The notes beneath the pieces were generated by a model. It was not told the DNA's origin. It did no database searches and worked only from the letters and a program-made list of their open reading frames with translations. From positions 62,001-126,000 of the forward strand of contig NZ_WQNH01000004.1 of NCBI RefSeq assembly GCF_009812055.1: a stretch of DNA of 64,000 bases, read 5' to 3'. Origin of the DNA: Chelativorans xinjiangensis. Its GTDB lineage: Bacteria; Pseudomonadota; Alphaproteobacteria; Rhizobiales; Rhizobiaceae. A program made the translations under genes and the position numbers. Below, one piece after another: positions 39,506 through 48,387 of this stretch. Positions within the stretch are counted from its first letter, which is position 1, and every line of letters starts with the position of its first letter.

Positions 39506-40723
39506 CTATCTGATGGTGGGCCCAAGAGGCGTCTTGGTAAGCACTTCCGTCCCGTCCGGCCCGAGCAGCACGGCGTTGGAGACGAAGAAATCGCCCTTGC
39601 CCGTGCCCATAAGCCAGGAGAGGATGTGGAAGGTCATGCCCTCGCGGATTTCGAGGTCCGAATCGTGCCGCAGGCCGGTGACGCGGTTGCCGCCGGTCCA
39701 TGACGGCGGGAAGCCGATGCCGACGCAATAGCCGCAATGGTGGCGGCGGTAGTGGGAAAGCCCGGCCTCGTCGACGACGGCCTGCCAGGCCGCATAGACG
39801 TCGCGCGCAAGCACGCCGGGGCGCAGCGCGCTGAGCACTGCTTCGAAAGCCCCGCGCGACACCTCCGCCATGCTGGCGTCCTCGTCGCGGATGGAGCCGA
39901 CATGGACGAGCCGGCCGAGCGGCGAATGATAGCGGCTGACGCAGCCCGACAGTTCGATGAACACCGGCTCGCCGGCCTGGTAGACACCGTCGCCCCAGGT
40001 CGTGTGCTCCTCGCCCAGTCTTTTTCCCGGGCGGATGAAGGGGCCGAAGCCGGGCACCTCGCCGCCTGCCCGGATCATCGTGGCATGGCACTCGGCCACA
40101 ACGTCGCGCTCGCTCGCCCCGTCGCGGATGGCGGCGATGGCCGCCTCGGCCGCGATGTCCGATATGGCGGCGGCCCGGCGCATCAGGTCCTGCTCCAGGG
40201 GCGATTTGACGAGCCGCAGGTTGTCGACCAGGCCGGTGACGTCGACCCAGTGGACGTCCGGCAGGCTCTCGCGCAGCGCATGGCCGAAGCCGTAGGAATG
40301 GCCCGACGACCAGGTCTCGACGCCTATGCGCATGGCGCCGTCGTCCGCCTGCCCCTCGATCTCCTCCACAACCGCCTTCAGCACCGCGCGCGAGCGCTCC
40401 TTCGCCGCGAAGGAATCCTTCAGGAAGCGCACGGCAAGGTCGGCGGCCGTCTCGTTGTCGGCGTGGCCATGGAAGAGGGCGTTGCGCACCTGCTTCTCGA
40501 TGGAGACGCGTTCCATCTGCCGCGTGACGAGCACCATCTCGCCCTCGGGCGGCACGATGAGAAGGTGCGGCGCGAAATAGCCCCAGTGGTCGAGGCCGGT
40601 GAGATAAAAGATATTTTCGGGCGTCGAGAGCAGCACCAGGTCGAGGCCGCGCGTCTCCATGGCGCCGCGCACGGCCTCCAGCCTTTGGCCCAGTTCTTCG
40701 TCGGTGAAGGGATTTGCGAACAT
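39506..40723 (-). CDS. M24 (Xaa-Pro peptidase-like) metallohydrolase
   Basis: A 405-residue pita-bread-fold protein with an N-terminal creatinase-like domain (NIFYLTGLDHWGYFAPHLL) and a C-terminal M24 domain (EFIELSGCVSRYHSPLGRLVH-type block, HHCGYCVGIGFPPSW). It is related to but distinct from DoeA at 48388, the other M24 protein of the locus. It may be a second ectoine or hydroxyectoine hydrolase, or a peptidase-like enzyme of unknown substrate. It lies between the dehydrogenase and the aminotransferase with gaps of 9-12 bases. Confidence 0.8.
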   Translation of the reverse strand: MFANPFTDEELGQRLEAVRGAMETRGLDLVLLSTPENIFYLTGLDHWGYFAPHLLIVPPEGEMVLVTRQMERVSIEKQVRNALFHGHADNETAADLAVRFLKDSFAAKERSRAVLKAVVEEIEGQADDGAMRIGVETWSSGHSYGFGHALRESLPDVHWVDVTGLVDNLRLVKSPLEQDLMRRAAAISDIAAEAAIAAIRDGASERDVVAECHATMIRAGGEVPGFGPFIRPGKRLGEEHTTWGDGVYQAGEPVFIELSGCVSRYHSPLGRLVHVGSIRDEDASMAEVSRGAFEAVLSALRPGVLARDVYAAWQAVVDEAGLSHYRRHHCGYCVGIGFPPSWTGGNRVTGLRHDSDLEIREGMTFHILSWLMGTGKGDFFVSNAVLLGPDGTEVLTKTPLGPTIR

Positions 40724-40735
40724 CGCCGCCGCTCC

Positions 40736-42220
40736 TCAGTGGGTATCGCCGCAGACATATTTGACGTTGGTGAATTCCTCCATCCCCATGCGCGATCCCT
40801 CCCGGCCGAGCCCGGCCTGCTTGATGCCGCCGAAGGGGATGGGCGCGCCGGTGATCTTGGTGCGGTTGACCGCCACCATGCCGAATTCGAGCGCGCGCGA
40901 AAGCCGGGCGATGCGGCCGGGATCCTTCGTGTGCAGATAGGCGACGAGCCCGGTCTCCGTGTCGTTGGCGCGGAAAAGCACCTCGTCCTCACGGTCGAAG
41001 GGCGCGAAGGCGGCGAGGGGGCCGAAGGTTTCCTCGCGGAAGACAAGCGCGTTCTCCGGCACGTCCGCGAGCACCGTCGGGAGAAAGAAATTCTCGCCGG
41101 CATCGGCCCTTCTGCCGCCGGCGACAAGCCTTGCGCCCTTCTTGATCGCGTCGGCCACGTGTTCCTCCTGCTTCTTCACGGCGCGCCCGTTGATGAGCGG
41201 GCCGATGTCCGGGTCGTCGAGGCCCGCCCCGACCGTCAGCGCCCGCGCCTTTTCCGCAAAGGCCTCGACGAACGCCTCGTAGATGGGGCGCTCGATATAG
41301 AAGCGGTTGGCGGCCAGGCAGTCCTGGCCTGAGGTGGCGAATTTCGCGGTGATCGCGCTTTCCACCGCGCGTTCGAGGTCGCAGTCCGCGAAGGCGAGGA
41401 AGGGTGCATGGCCGCCCAGCTCCATCACCAGCTTCTTGATGGTGGGTGCCGACTGGCCATAGAGCAGACGGCCGATCTCCGTCGAGCCGGTGAAGGAGAC
41501 GACGCGGACCTGCCGCGAGGCCGTCATCGCGCCGACCACATCCGCCGCCTTGCCGGTGACGATGTTGAAGACGCCCGCCGGAAAGCCGGCGCGCTCGGCA
41601 AGCTCGGCGAGCGCCAGGGCGGAGAAGGGGGTTTCGGAGGAGGGGTGGGCGACCACCGTGCAGCCGGCGGCAAGTGCCGCCGCGGCCTTGCGCGTCAGCA
41701 TGGCGGAGGGAAAATTCCACGGCGTGACGAGCCCCGCAACGCCGGCTGGCTCCCGCGACACCCGCATCTCCGCATCCGGCAGATGCGGGGTGATGCTTTC
41801 CACGTTCAGGCGCTTGGCCTCCTCGGCGTAGAACTCGACGAAGGAGGCGGCATAGTCGATCTCGCCGCGCGCCTCGGAGAGGGGCTTGCCCTGCTCCAGC
41901 ACCATGAGATGGGCAAGGTCCTCGCGCGCCTCGAGGATCAGCGCATGCCAGCGCTGCAGAAGGCTGGCGCGCTCCTGCGGCAGGCGCGCGGCCCAGCCGG
42001 CGAAGGCGCGATGCGCGGCGTCAATCGCCTCATCCGCCTGCGCCGCGGTGAGCGCCGGCACGCAGCCGACGCGGGCGCCGTCCGCCGGGTTCAGGACGTC
42101 GATCGCCGCATCGCCGGGAGCGGCGATCCAGCGGCCGTTGGCATAGGCGTATTCGCGGAAAAGGCGCGGGTCGCGCAGGTCCGAAAGGGCGGTCTTTTCA
42201 AGGGCGGCAAGGGCAGACAT
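40736..42220 (-). CDS. doeC: NAD-dependent aldehyde dehydrogenase, ectoine locus (DoeC/Ssd-like)
   Basis: A 494-residue aldehyde dehydrogenase of the succinate-semialdehyde type. The catalytic Cys lies in SGQDCLAANRFYIERPIYE and the general-base Glu in KKLVMELGGHAPFLAF; VTPWNFPSAMLTRKAAAALAAGC and FTGSTEIGRLL bind the cofactor. In ectoine breakdown this step oxidises aspartate semialdehyde to aspartate, which fits the neighbouring aminotransferase. The exact substrate is inferred from context. The 118 bases before the next upstream gene (42221-42338) show no feature. Confidence 0.82.
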   Translation of the reverse strand: MSALAALEKTALSDLRDPRLFREYAYANGRWIAAPGDAAIDVLNPADGARVGCVPALTAAQADEAIDAAHRAFAGWAARLPQERASLLQRWHALILEAREDLAHLMVLEQGKPLSEARGEIDYAASFVEFYAEEAKRLNVESITPHLPDAEMRVSREPAGVAGLVTPWNFPSAMLTRKAAAALAAGCTVVAHPSSETPFSALALAELAERAGFPAGVFNIVTGKAADVVGAMTASRQVRVVSFTGSTEIGRLLYGQSAPTIKKLVMELGGHAPFLAFADCDLERAVESAITAKFATSGQDCLAANRFYIERPIYEAFVEAFAEKARALTVGAGLDDPDIGPLINGRAVKKQEEHVADAIKKGARLVAGGRRADAGENFFLPTVLADVPENALVFREETFGPLAAFAPFDREDEVLFRANDTETGLVAYLHTKDPGRIARLSRALEFGMVAVNRTKITGAPIPFGGIKQAGLGREGSRMGMEEFTNVKYVCGDTH

Positions 42221-42338
42221 CGGCTCACTCCCTGGCGGATTCTATTCTTCCCTTGAGATGGGGTTTCCGGCGGCAAATTTTCCATGGGAAACGCCGCCCG
42301 CCGCCGATGATTCTTCTGAATTTACGGGCGCTTGCCGA

Positions 42339-42839
42339 TCAATCCTTCTGGCGCCCGGATGCAGGGGCAAGAAGTGAGGAAAGGGGCATGGCCTTCGGCT
42401 GTTTCACCGGCTTCGTGACGATATAGGTGAAGTAGCGCACGAGCCCCACGCGCGCCTCCAAGAGCCCATCCACAAGGCGCTGATAGGCATCGATGTCCCG
42501 GGCGACGACCTGCAGGATATAGTCGAAGCCGCCGCCGACGGCCCAGCAGCCGACGATCTCGTCGACCTTCTGCACCCAGCGTTCGAAAAGCTGGAAATTC
42601 TCCGCCCGGTGCCCCTCCAACTCGGCGGCCATGAAGACGACGACATGCGGGGCGAGGCGGGCGAGCGCCACGTCCGCATGGTAGCCGGTGATGACCCCCG
42701 CCTTCTCCAGCCGCTTCAGCCGCTCCCAGCAGGGCGCCGGTGTGAGGTTGACACGCTCGGCGAGCGCCGCCTTCGAGATGCGGCCTTCCTTTTGCAGGAT
42801 GGAGAGGATTTTCAGGTCGCGGTCGTCGAGTTTGAGCAT
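42339..42839 (-). CDS. Lrp/AsnC family regulator of the ectoine locus
   Basis: A 166-residue Lrp/AsnC protein. The winged helix-turn-helix is at the N-terminus (LDDRDLKILSILQKEGRISKAALAERVNLTPAPCWERLKRLEKAGVI) and the RAM ligand-binding domain follows (VVVFMAAELEGHRAENF to the C-terminus). Ectoine loci usually carry such a gene (asnC/doeX), thought to sense a pathway intermediate such as diaminobutyrate. It sits between eutC and the dehydrogenase on the same strand. Confidence 0.88.
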   Translation of the reverse strand: MLKLDDRDLKILSILQKEGRISKAALAERVNLTPAPCWERLKRLEKAGVITGYHADVALARLAPHVVVFMAAELEGHRAENFQLFERWVQKVDEIVGCWAVGGGFDYILQVVARDIDAYQRLVDGLLEARVGLVRYFTYIVTKPVKQPKAMPLSSLLAPASGRQKD

Positions 42840-42881
42840 CTTGGCGTGGTCCTGCGGTCGGGCGGAGGGTGCCCTTCATTC

Positions 42882-43871
42882 TCAACTCTCAATAACGCTC
42901 CCAGCTCCTACCTCTTTCGCTTCCCCCAGCGCAAACGTCGCAATCGCCGTATCCTGCGCGCCGGTGCCGGTGAGGTCGCAGATCGTCACCTGGTCCTCGC
43001 CCGTGCGTCCCTGCTCACCTTGAACGATCCCGCCCAACTCCACCGGCTTTCCGCCCGTCCACAGCCCCGCGGCGATGGCCGAGCGCAACTCGCCCAGCTT
43101 CTCGCACTGGCTGGCGCGGTCGGCAACGTAGAGGTCTGCCGCAACCAGCGCCCTCGGGTCGATCTCGTTCTTGCCCTCCTGGTCCGATCCCATGGCGGTG
43201 ATATGGAGCCGCGGGTGCAGCCATTCGGCCTTGAGCACCGGCTCCTCCGCCGGCGTCGTCGTCACGACGAGCTGGCTTTCGGCCACCAGGCGGGCGGGGT
43301 CTTCTTCCACACGGGCTTCGATGTCGAGCCTGTCGGCGATGTCCTTCGCGCAGGCCGCCGCCTTTTCCGCGTTCCGGCCCCAGACGAGCACGCTCTTTAA
43401 GGGCCGCACCAGATGCGCCGCCTCGATCTGCAGCCGCGCCTGCACGCCCGTGCCCATGACGCCGGCCGTCTCCACCGCCTGCGGCGCCAGATGGCGCGCG
43501 GCGACGGCGCCGGCGGCCGCCGTGCGCACGTCGGTGAGATAGCCGTTGTCGAGCAGCAAGGCCTCCACCAGCCCCGTCTTGGCCGAAAACAGGATCATCA
43601 GCCCGTTGAGGCTCGGCAGGCCGAGCTTCGGATTGTCGAAGAACCCAGGGCTGACCTTGATGGCGAAGCCGGTAAAACCGGGGATATAGGCCGTCTTCAC
43701 GTCCACCTCGCCATTGGCCTCGGGAATGGCCATGGACAGGATCGGCGGCATGATCACCTTGCCGGTGCCGAGCGCGGCGAAGGCTTCCTCCACCACATCG
43801 ACGGCCTTCACGTCGAGGCGGACGGCCTTGCGCAGTTCGCTTTCCGTGAGGATGAAGATATCACGCGGCAT
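42882..43871 (-). CDS. eutC: ectoine utilization protein EutC (ornithine cyclodeaminase family)
   Basis: A 329-residue protein of the ornithine cyclodeaminase/mu-crystallin family. Typical blocks are LTESELRKAVRLDVKAVDVVEEAFA, FAIKVSPGFFDNPKLGLPSLNGLMILFSAKTG, LTDVRTAAAGAVAARHLAP and the NAD motif GVMGTGVQARLQIEA. EutC is found in hydroxyectoine-degrading loci beside EutB, with which it is proposed to convert hydroxyectoine to ectoine. Its start overlaps the end of eutB by 11 bases. Confidence 0.88.
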   Translation of the reverse strand: MPRDIFILTESELRKAVRLDVKAVDVVEEAFAALGTGKVIMPPILSMAIPEANGEVDVKTAYIPGFTGFAIKVSPGFFDNPKLGLPSLNGLMILFSAKTGLVEALLLDNGYLTDVRTAAAGAVAARHLAPQAVETAGVMGTGVQARLQIEAAHLVRPLKSVLVWGRNAEKAAACAKDIADRLDIEARVEEDPARLVAESQLVVTTTPAEEPVLKAEWLHPRLHITAMGSDQEGKNEIDPRALVAADLYVADRASQCEKLGELRSAIAAGLWTGGKPVELGGIVQGEQGRTGEDQVTICDLTGTGAQDTAIATFALGEAKEVGAGSVIES

Positions 43872-44877
43872 AAGAGGAGCCCTTGAGAAGATAGTCGCCG
43901 AGCTTCACATCGCGGCCGTTCACGATGTCGGTGAAGACCGCCATGTCGACATTGCGGCCCGTGACGATGGCGGCGACCGGGCCTTTCACCGTGCCGAGCT
44001 TGCCCGCCATAAGCGCCGCCGCGCCCACCGCGCTCGCCCCCTCGCAGACGATGCGATCCTCGAAATAATGCGCCTGCATGGCGCGGTAGATCTCTTCCTC
44101 GCTCACGAGCACCACGTCGTCGAGGCAATCGCGGCAAAGCGCCAAGGTGTGGCGGTTGCCATGCCCGATGCCGCCGCCGAGCGAATCGGCCAGGCTCTCC
44201 ACCTCCGTCACCTCCACCGGCCGGCCCGCCTGAAGCGCCGCATGCATGGCCGCGCCCCGCTCCATGGTGATGCCGACGACGCGGATCGACGGCTTCATGC
44301 GCTTCAGCGCAAAGCCGATGCCGCCGGCAAGCCCGCCGCCCGACAGCGGTATGAGGACCGTTTCAAGGTCCGGCCGCTGCTCCATCAGTTCCAGCCCGAT
44401 GGTGCCCTGGCCGGCGATAACGGGGAGCGCATCGAAGGGCGCGATCTCCGTCAGGCCTTCCTCGCGCACCAGCCTGTCGCTTTCCGCCTGCGCCTCGTCC
44501 TGGCTCTTGCCGGCGATGCGCACCTCGGCACCGAGCGCGCGGATGCCGTCGACCTTGGACCGCGGCACCAGGCTGGACATGCAGATGACGGCGCGCAGAC
44601 CCCGCCTTGCCGCCGCATACGCCACGCCGCGCCCGTGATTGCCGGTGGAACAGCACGTCACGCCCGCCGTCTCCGGCGGCAGCAGCGCAACGGCATTCGC
44701 CGCCCCGCGCAGCTTGAAAGCGCCGGTCGCCTGCGCGATCTCCAGCTTCAAGAGCACGTCGCTGCCGGCAATCCTGCTCAGGAAGGGGGAGGGGACGAGC
44801 GGCGTATTAAGGGTGGCGACACCCTCCATCCTCCGGCGCGCGGCCAGAACGTCTGCCAGCGACAGCGCATCCTGCAT
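43861..44877 (-). CDS. eutB: hydroxyectoine utilization dehydratase EutB
   Basis: A 338-residue PLP enzyme of the serine/threonine dehydratase fold without a regulatory ACT domain. The PLP lysine is Lys55 in TGAFKLRGAAN; STGNHGRGVAYAA and IPLSGGGLAGGIGFAL are the other fold motifs. In hydroxyectoine loci this protein acts early in removing the hydroxyl group. Its ATG shares one base with the ehuA stop (TGATG), so the transporter and catabolic genes are translationally coupled. Confidence 0.9.
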   Translation of the reverse strand: MQDALSLADVLAARRRMEGVATLNTPLVPSPFLSRIAGSDVLLKLEIAQATGAFKLRGAANAVALLPPETAGVTCCSTGNHGRGVAYAAARRGLRAVICMSSLVPRSKVDGIRALGAEVRIAGKSQDEAQAESDRLVREEGLTEIAPFDALPVIAGQGTIGLELMEQRPDLETVLIPLSGGGLAGGIGFALKRMKPSIRVVGITMERGAAMHAALQAGRPVEVTEVESLADSLGGGIGHGNRHTLALCRDCLDDVVLVSEEEIYRAMQAHYFEDRIVCEGASAVGAAALMAGKLGTVKGPVAAIVTGRNVDMAVFTDIVNGRDVKLGDYLLKGSSYAA

Positions 44878-45653
44878 CAGCCGGCCTCCAGGACCGCGCT
44901 CAGGAACTGCCGCGTACGCTCCTCTTCCGGGTTGCTGAAAATCTTGTCCGGTGCACCCTGCTCGGCGATCTTGCCGCCGTAGAAGAAGCACACGCGGTCG
45001 GCGAACTCGCGCGCGAAGCCCATCTGGTGCGTGACCATGAGCATGGTCAGGTTATGCTCCGTGCCGAGCTTGCGGATGACGTTCAGCACCTCGCCGACGA
45101 GCTCGGGGTCGAGCGCCGAGGTCACCTCGTCGAACAGCATCACCTTGGGCCGCATGGCCAGCGCCCGGGCGATCGCCACGCGTTGCTGCTGCCCGCCGGA
45201 AAGCTGGCTCGGATACTGGTCCTTCTTCTCGCCGAGGCCCACCATGTCGAGCAGTTCCGCCGCCCGGTCGGCGGCCTCCTTCTTCGCCAGGCCGAGCACG
45301 TGGATCGGCGCTTCCATGCAGTTCTTCATCGCCGACATGTGCGGAAACAGGTTGAAGTGCTGGAACACCATGCCGATGTTGCCGCGCACCCGGCGCAGAT
45401 AGCGCTCGTCGGCGGGCACCAGCGTGCCGTTCTTCTGCATGTGCGTCAGCGGTTCGCCGTCGACATAGATGACGCCGTCGTTGATGCGCTCCAGTGTCAT
45501 CAGCATGCGAAGAACTGTGGTCTTGCCGGAGCCGGACGGGCCGATGATGGCGACCTTCTCGTTGGGCGCGATCTCCAGATCGAGCGAATCGAGCACCGTC
45601 AGCGCGCCGTAGCTCTTGGTCACATTGTCGAACTTGACCATGGGTGTCGTCAT
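44877..45653 (-). CDS. ehuA: ectoine/hydroxyectoine ABC transporter ATP-binding protein
   Basis: A 258-residue ABC ATPase of the polar amino acid type. Walker A is GPSGSGKTT, the signature is [20 protein letters not shown], Walker B is VMLFDEVTSALD, and the switch His is in MVTHQMGF. With EhuB, EhuC and EhuD it forms the ectoine importer described in Sinorhizobium. The longer open frame upstream overlaps ehuD in another frame and is not used. The start overlaps the ehuD stop. Confidence 0.92.
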   Translation of the reverse strand: MTTPMVKFDNVTKSYGALTVLDSLDLEIAPNEKVAIIGPSGSGKTTVLRMLMTLERINDGVIYVDGEPLTHMQKNGTLVPADERYLRRVRGNIGMVFQHFNLFPHMSAMKNCMEAPIHVLGLAKKEAADRAAELLDMVGLGEKKDQYPSQLSGGQQQRVAIARALAMRPKVMLFDEVTSALDPELVGEVLNVIRKLGTEHNLTMLMVTHQMGFAREFADRVCFFYGGKIAEQGAPDKIFSNPEEERTRQFLSAVLEAG

Positions 45654-46327
45654 CGTGCGCCTCCGGGGTTGCGCAGGGTACGGTTGAGATAGGCTTCCAA
45701 CTGGCGGATGAAGGCGGCCGCCACCAGGCTCATGACCAGGAAGAAGCCGCCGACCAGCGTGATGGGCTCGACATAGCGGAAGCTCTGGGATCCCAGGATC
45801 TTCGCCGTCTGCATGAGTTCGAGGACGGCGATGGCGGAAAGAAGCGGCGTTTCCTTGAACAGCGCCACCAGATAGTTGCCGAGTGCGGGCACCACCGGCG
45901 GGATCGCCTGCGGGATGATGATGTCGCGGAAGGTGATGTAGGGGCTCAGGTTGAGCGCCGTGGAGGCCTCCCACTGGCCCTTCGGCACGTTCTCCAGCCC
46001 GGCGCGGTAGACTTCCGAGCAATAGGAGCCGTAGTGCAGGCCGAGCGCGATGACGCCGGCGGCCATGGCCGGCAGCACGATGCCGAATTCAGGGAAAACG
46101 AAGAAGATGAAGAATATCTGGATGAGAACCGGCGTCGAGCGGATGAACTCGACGAAGCCGGCGGCCGTCACGGAGATCCACCCTGTCTTCGACATGCGCA
46201 GGATGGCGAGCACCAGCCCCAGCACAGCCGCCAGCACGAAGCCCAAGAGGGTGGCCTGGATGGTGACGACCGAAGCTCTCAAAAGCGTCGGCGTGATCTC
46301 CCAGACATAGTTCCAGTCCCAGAACAT
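45650..46327 (-). CDS. ehuD: ectoine/hydroxyectoine ABC transporter permease EhuD
   Basis: A 225-residue inner-membrane permease with about five helices. The ATPase-contact (EAA) loop is GQWEASTALNLSPYITFRDIIIPQAIPPVVP, typical of His/Glu/Gln-type permeases, and FVEFIRSTPVLIQIFFIFF is the other family block. It lies three bases from ehuC and overlaps ehuA by four. EhuC and EhuD are homologous and would form the heterodimeric channel. Confidence 0.9.
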   Translation of the reverse strand: MFWDWNYVWEITPTLLRASVVTIQATLLGFVLAAVLGLVLAILRMSKTGWISVTAAGFVEFIRSTPVLIQIFFIFFVFPEFGIVLPAMAAGVIALGLHYGSYCSEVYRAGLENVPKGQWEASTALNLSPYITFRDIIIPQAIPPVVPALGNYLVALFKETPLLSAIAVLELMQTAKILGSQSFRYVEPITLVGGFFLVMSLVAAAFIRQLEAYLNRTLRNPGGAR

Positions 46328-46330
46328 GGT

Positions 46331-47053
46331 CTACCTCCCCCGTGCGATGCCGCGTGCGGCGAAGGTTTCGAGCGTGCGCATGCCGACGGTGATCAGCACC
46401 GAAAGGGCCAGATACACGACGAGCACGATGGTGAATATCTCGATCGTGCGGAAGGTGGTCTGGTTCATCTGTTGCGCCTTGAAGGTCAGATCAGAGATCG
46501 TGATCAGCGAGACCAGCGCTGTCGCTTTCAAGAGTTCGATGAACAGATTGCCCCACGGCGGGATCATGGCGACGAAGGCTTGCGGCAGGATGATGCGCCT
46601 GAGCGCCAGGGCCCGCGGCATGTTGAGTGCAACGGAAGCTTCCCACTGGCCGCGCGCCACCGCGTTCACCGCCCCGCGCACCACCTCTGCGCCGTAAGCG
46701 CCGACATTGAGGCCCAGCGCCGTGATGGCGACGGTCATCGGGTCAAGGTTGACGCCGAAATGCGGCAGCACGAAAAACAGCCAGAAAAGCTGCACCAGCG
46801 CCGAGGTTCCGCGGAACACCTCGATATAGGCGACCGCCAGCCAGCGCAGCGGCAGCGGCCCGTACATCTTGGCCATGGCGGCGATCAGCGCCATGACGAC
46901 GGCGAGAAGGCAGCCGCCGATCGTGATCTGAATGGTGATCGCGGCGCCTTGCAGAAGGCCTGGAATGAATTCGCGGAAACCGGCGAAGCTCGAGACCGCC
47001 AACCCTGCGGTGAAGAAGACGATCGCGCAAACCGCGAGCGGACGAAGCTGCAT
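46331..47053 (-). CDS. ehuC: ectoine/hydroxyectoine ABC transporter permease EhuC
   Basis: A 240-residue permease paired with EhuD. Family blocks are YIEVFRGTSALVQLFWLFFVLPHFGV and the EAA loop GQWEASVALNMPRALALRRIILPQAFVAMIPPWGN. About five membrane helices are predicted. A 251-base gap with a repeat separates it from ehuB, so the solute-binding protein may be expressed at a different level from the rest of the transporter. Confidence 0.9.
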   Translation of the reverse strand: MQLRPLAVCAIVFFTAGLAVSSFAGFREFIPGLLQGAAITIQITIGGCLLAVVMALIAAMAKMYGPLPLRWLAVAYIEVFRGTSALVQLFWLFFVLPHFGVNLDPMTVAITALGLNVGAYGAEVVRGAVNAVARGQWEASVALNMPRALALRRIILPQAFVAMIPPWGNLFIELLKATALVSLITISDLTFKAQQMNQTTFRTIEIFTIVLVVYLALSVLITVGMRTLETFAARGIARGR

Positions 47054-47097
47054 CGCGAGAACCCCTCAACCCCCACTACAGCGCCGTGCGTCCCTTA

Positions 47098-47180
47098 GGA
47101 CGCACAAAGGACGCTGTAAGTTATTGAATCTGTGCATCGTGCTTTCCGAAAACCGATACGGTTTTCGGGCCGATGCACTG
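47098..47180. repeat. Second intergenic repeat family, copy 2 (between ehuB and ehuC)
   Basis: Contains gtgcatcgtgctttccgaaa and the inverted half cggttttcgggccgatgcac, the reverse complement of the family at 21912-21985. The palindrome at 47136-47178 could form a strong hairpin in the ehuB-ehuC transcript. The rest of the 251-base gap (47054-47304) shows no gene. Confidence 0.75.
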
Positions 47181-47304
47181 GCGGAAGCGTATATAGCCCC
47201 CGCCGTCCGGCCCCGTATTTCACCCTCCGCAGGAGCCTTATGCGGATCTGCCTGCCGACGCGCCGCCCCTGGGGAGGCGCGCCGGTCCCTGGGCTGGAGG
47301 CGCG

Positions 47305-48162
47305 TCATTCGCCGGCGCAGAGTTCCTCGGTGGTCTTGTTCGGCAGATAGCCTTCGCCGAAGCCGAACTGGGAGACGAGCTCGATATGCTCCTCGGTGCC
47401 GATGAACTCCTTCAAGTGTTTGTTGAACTCCTCGTAGAGGGCCGTGTCCTCGGGCCGGAAGGCGAAGCCGCCATGGCCCTTCACCGATTCCCCGGCCACC
47501 TCGCCGAAGGGCTCGGTCGATTCCACACCCTCGTTGTTGTCGGCCATGCGGGCGATCGAGTTGGCGGTAAGCGCTGCCGCGTCGGCGCGCCCGGCCCGGA
47601 CGGCGCTGACGAGGCTCGACTGGTCCGGCAGGATGACGAGCTGATCCTGCGGGACACCCGCCTTTTCCGCATAATCGGCTTCGACGGCGCCGGCCATCAC
47701 GGCGAGCGTCAGGTCGCCGCTTTCGGCGATGGTGCCATAGTCGACGATGTTCTTCGGGTTGCCATCGGCTACCAGGAAGGCCTGGCCGATGCCGTAGGAA
47801 GGTTCGGAGAACTGCACCTGCTCACAGCGCTCGGGCGTGATGAACATGCCGGCGGCGATCATGTCGAAGCGCCCCGCCTTGAGGCCGGGGATGAGCGAGC
47901 CGAATTCGGTCAGCACGCCGTCCACCTCGTTGATGCCCATCTTGGCCAGAATGGCCTTGGCCACTTCCGGCGCCTCGCCGGTCAGCTTGCCGTCCGGCGT
48001 GGCAAATCCATAGGGGGCTTCATTGGCGAATCCGACGCGGATATAGCCGGACTCCTGCGCCTGCTCCAGCGCGTCCTGCGCGACTGCCGTGGTGGCGGCA
48101 GTGCCGAGTACGGCGGCGACGGCCCCCAGCGCCACCATTCCTTTCAGAACCGAGCGTCTCAT
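47305..48162 (-). CDS. ehuB: ectoine/hydroxyectoine ABC transporter substrate-binding protein
   Basis: A 285-residue periplasmic binding protein. A twin-positive signal peptide (MRRSVLKGMVALGAVAAVLG through VAQD) is followed by the solute-binding fold: GYIRVGFANEAPYGF, GEAPEVAKAILAKMG, GSLIPGLKAGRFDMIAAGMFITPERC and VRAGRADAAALTANSIARM. These match EhuB, the high-affinity ectoine binder. The ATG at 48162 has AGGGGA upstream. It heads the minus-strand transcript. Confidence 0.92.
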   Translation of the reverse strand: MRRSVLKGMVALGAVAAVLGTAATTAVAQDALEQAQESGYIRVGFANEAPYGFATPDGKLTGEAPEVAKAILAKMGINEVDGVLTEFGSLIPGLKAGRFDMIAAGMFITPERCEQVQFSEPSYGIGQAFLVADGNPKNIVDYGTIAESGDLTLAVMAGAVEADYAEKAGVPQDQLVILPDQSSLVSAVRAGRADAAALTANSIARMADNNEGVESTEPFGEVAGESVKGHGGFAFRPEDTALYEEFNKHLKEFIGTEEHIELVSQFGFGEGYLPNKTTEELCAGE

Positions 48163-48213
48163 GATCTTTCCCCTTGTTTTTCGTGAAAAATGAAATTGCT
48201 GGCCGGATGTGCC

Positions 48214-48227
48214 TGATGTATACATCA
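48214..48227. promoter_or_regulatory. candidate GntR operator in the ehuB/doeA divergent promoter region
   Basis: TGATGTATACATCA is a perfect 14-base palindrome with the TGTATACA core seen in many FadR-type GntR operators. It lies 52 bases before ehuB and 161 before doeA. The GntR regulator at 50915 is the likely binder. No other clear operator is seen in 48163-48387. Confidence 0.55.
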
Positions 48228-48387
48228 TCATGCGGATCGAGGGGTTGTCAACGGCCTTAGGTCAGGCTTCAGGTCTCACGAGAGTTCCCGAACATTTCAG
48301 ACAGTAACATTTGTGCACAACTCGGCCGCGGTCGCGGGTGTGGCGCTTCCAGGAGCGCCGCGAGAATGGCACGGTTCCGGAGGTAGC

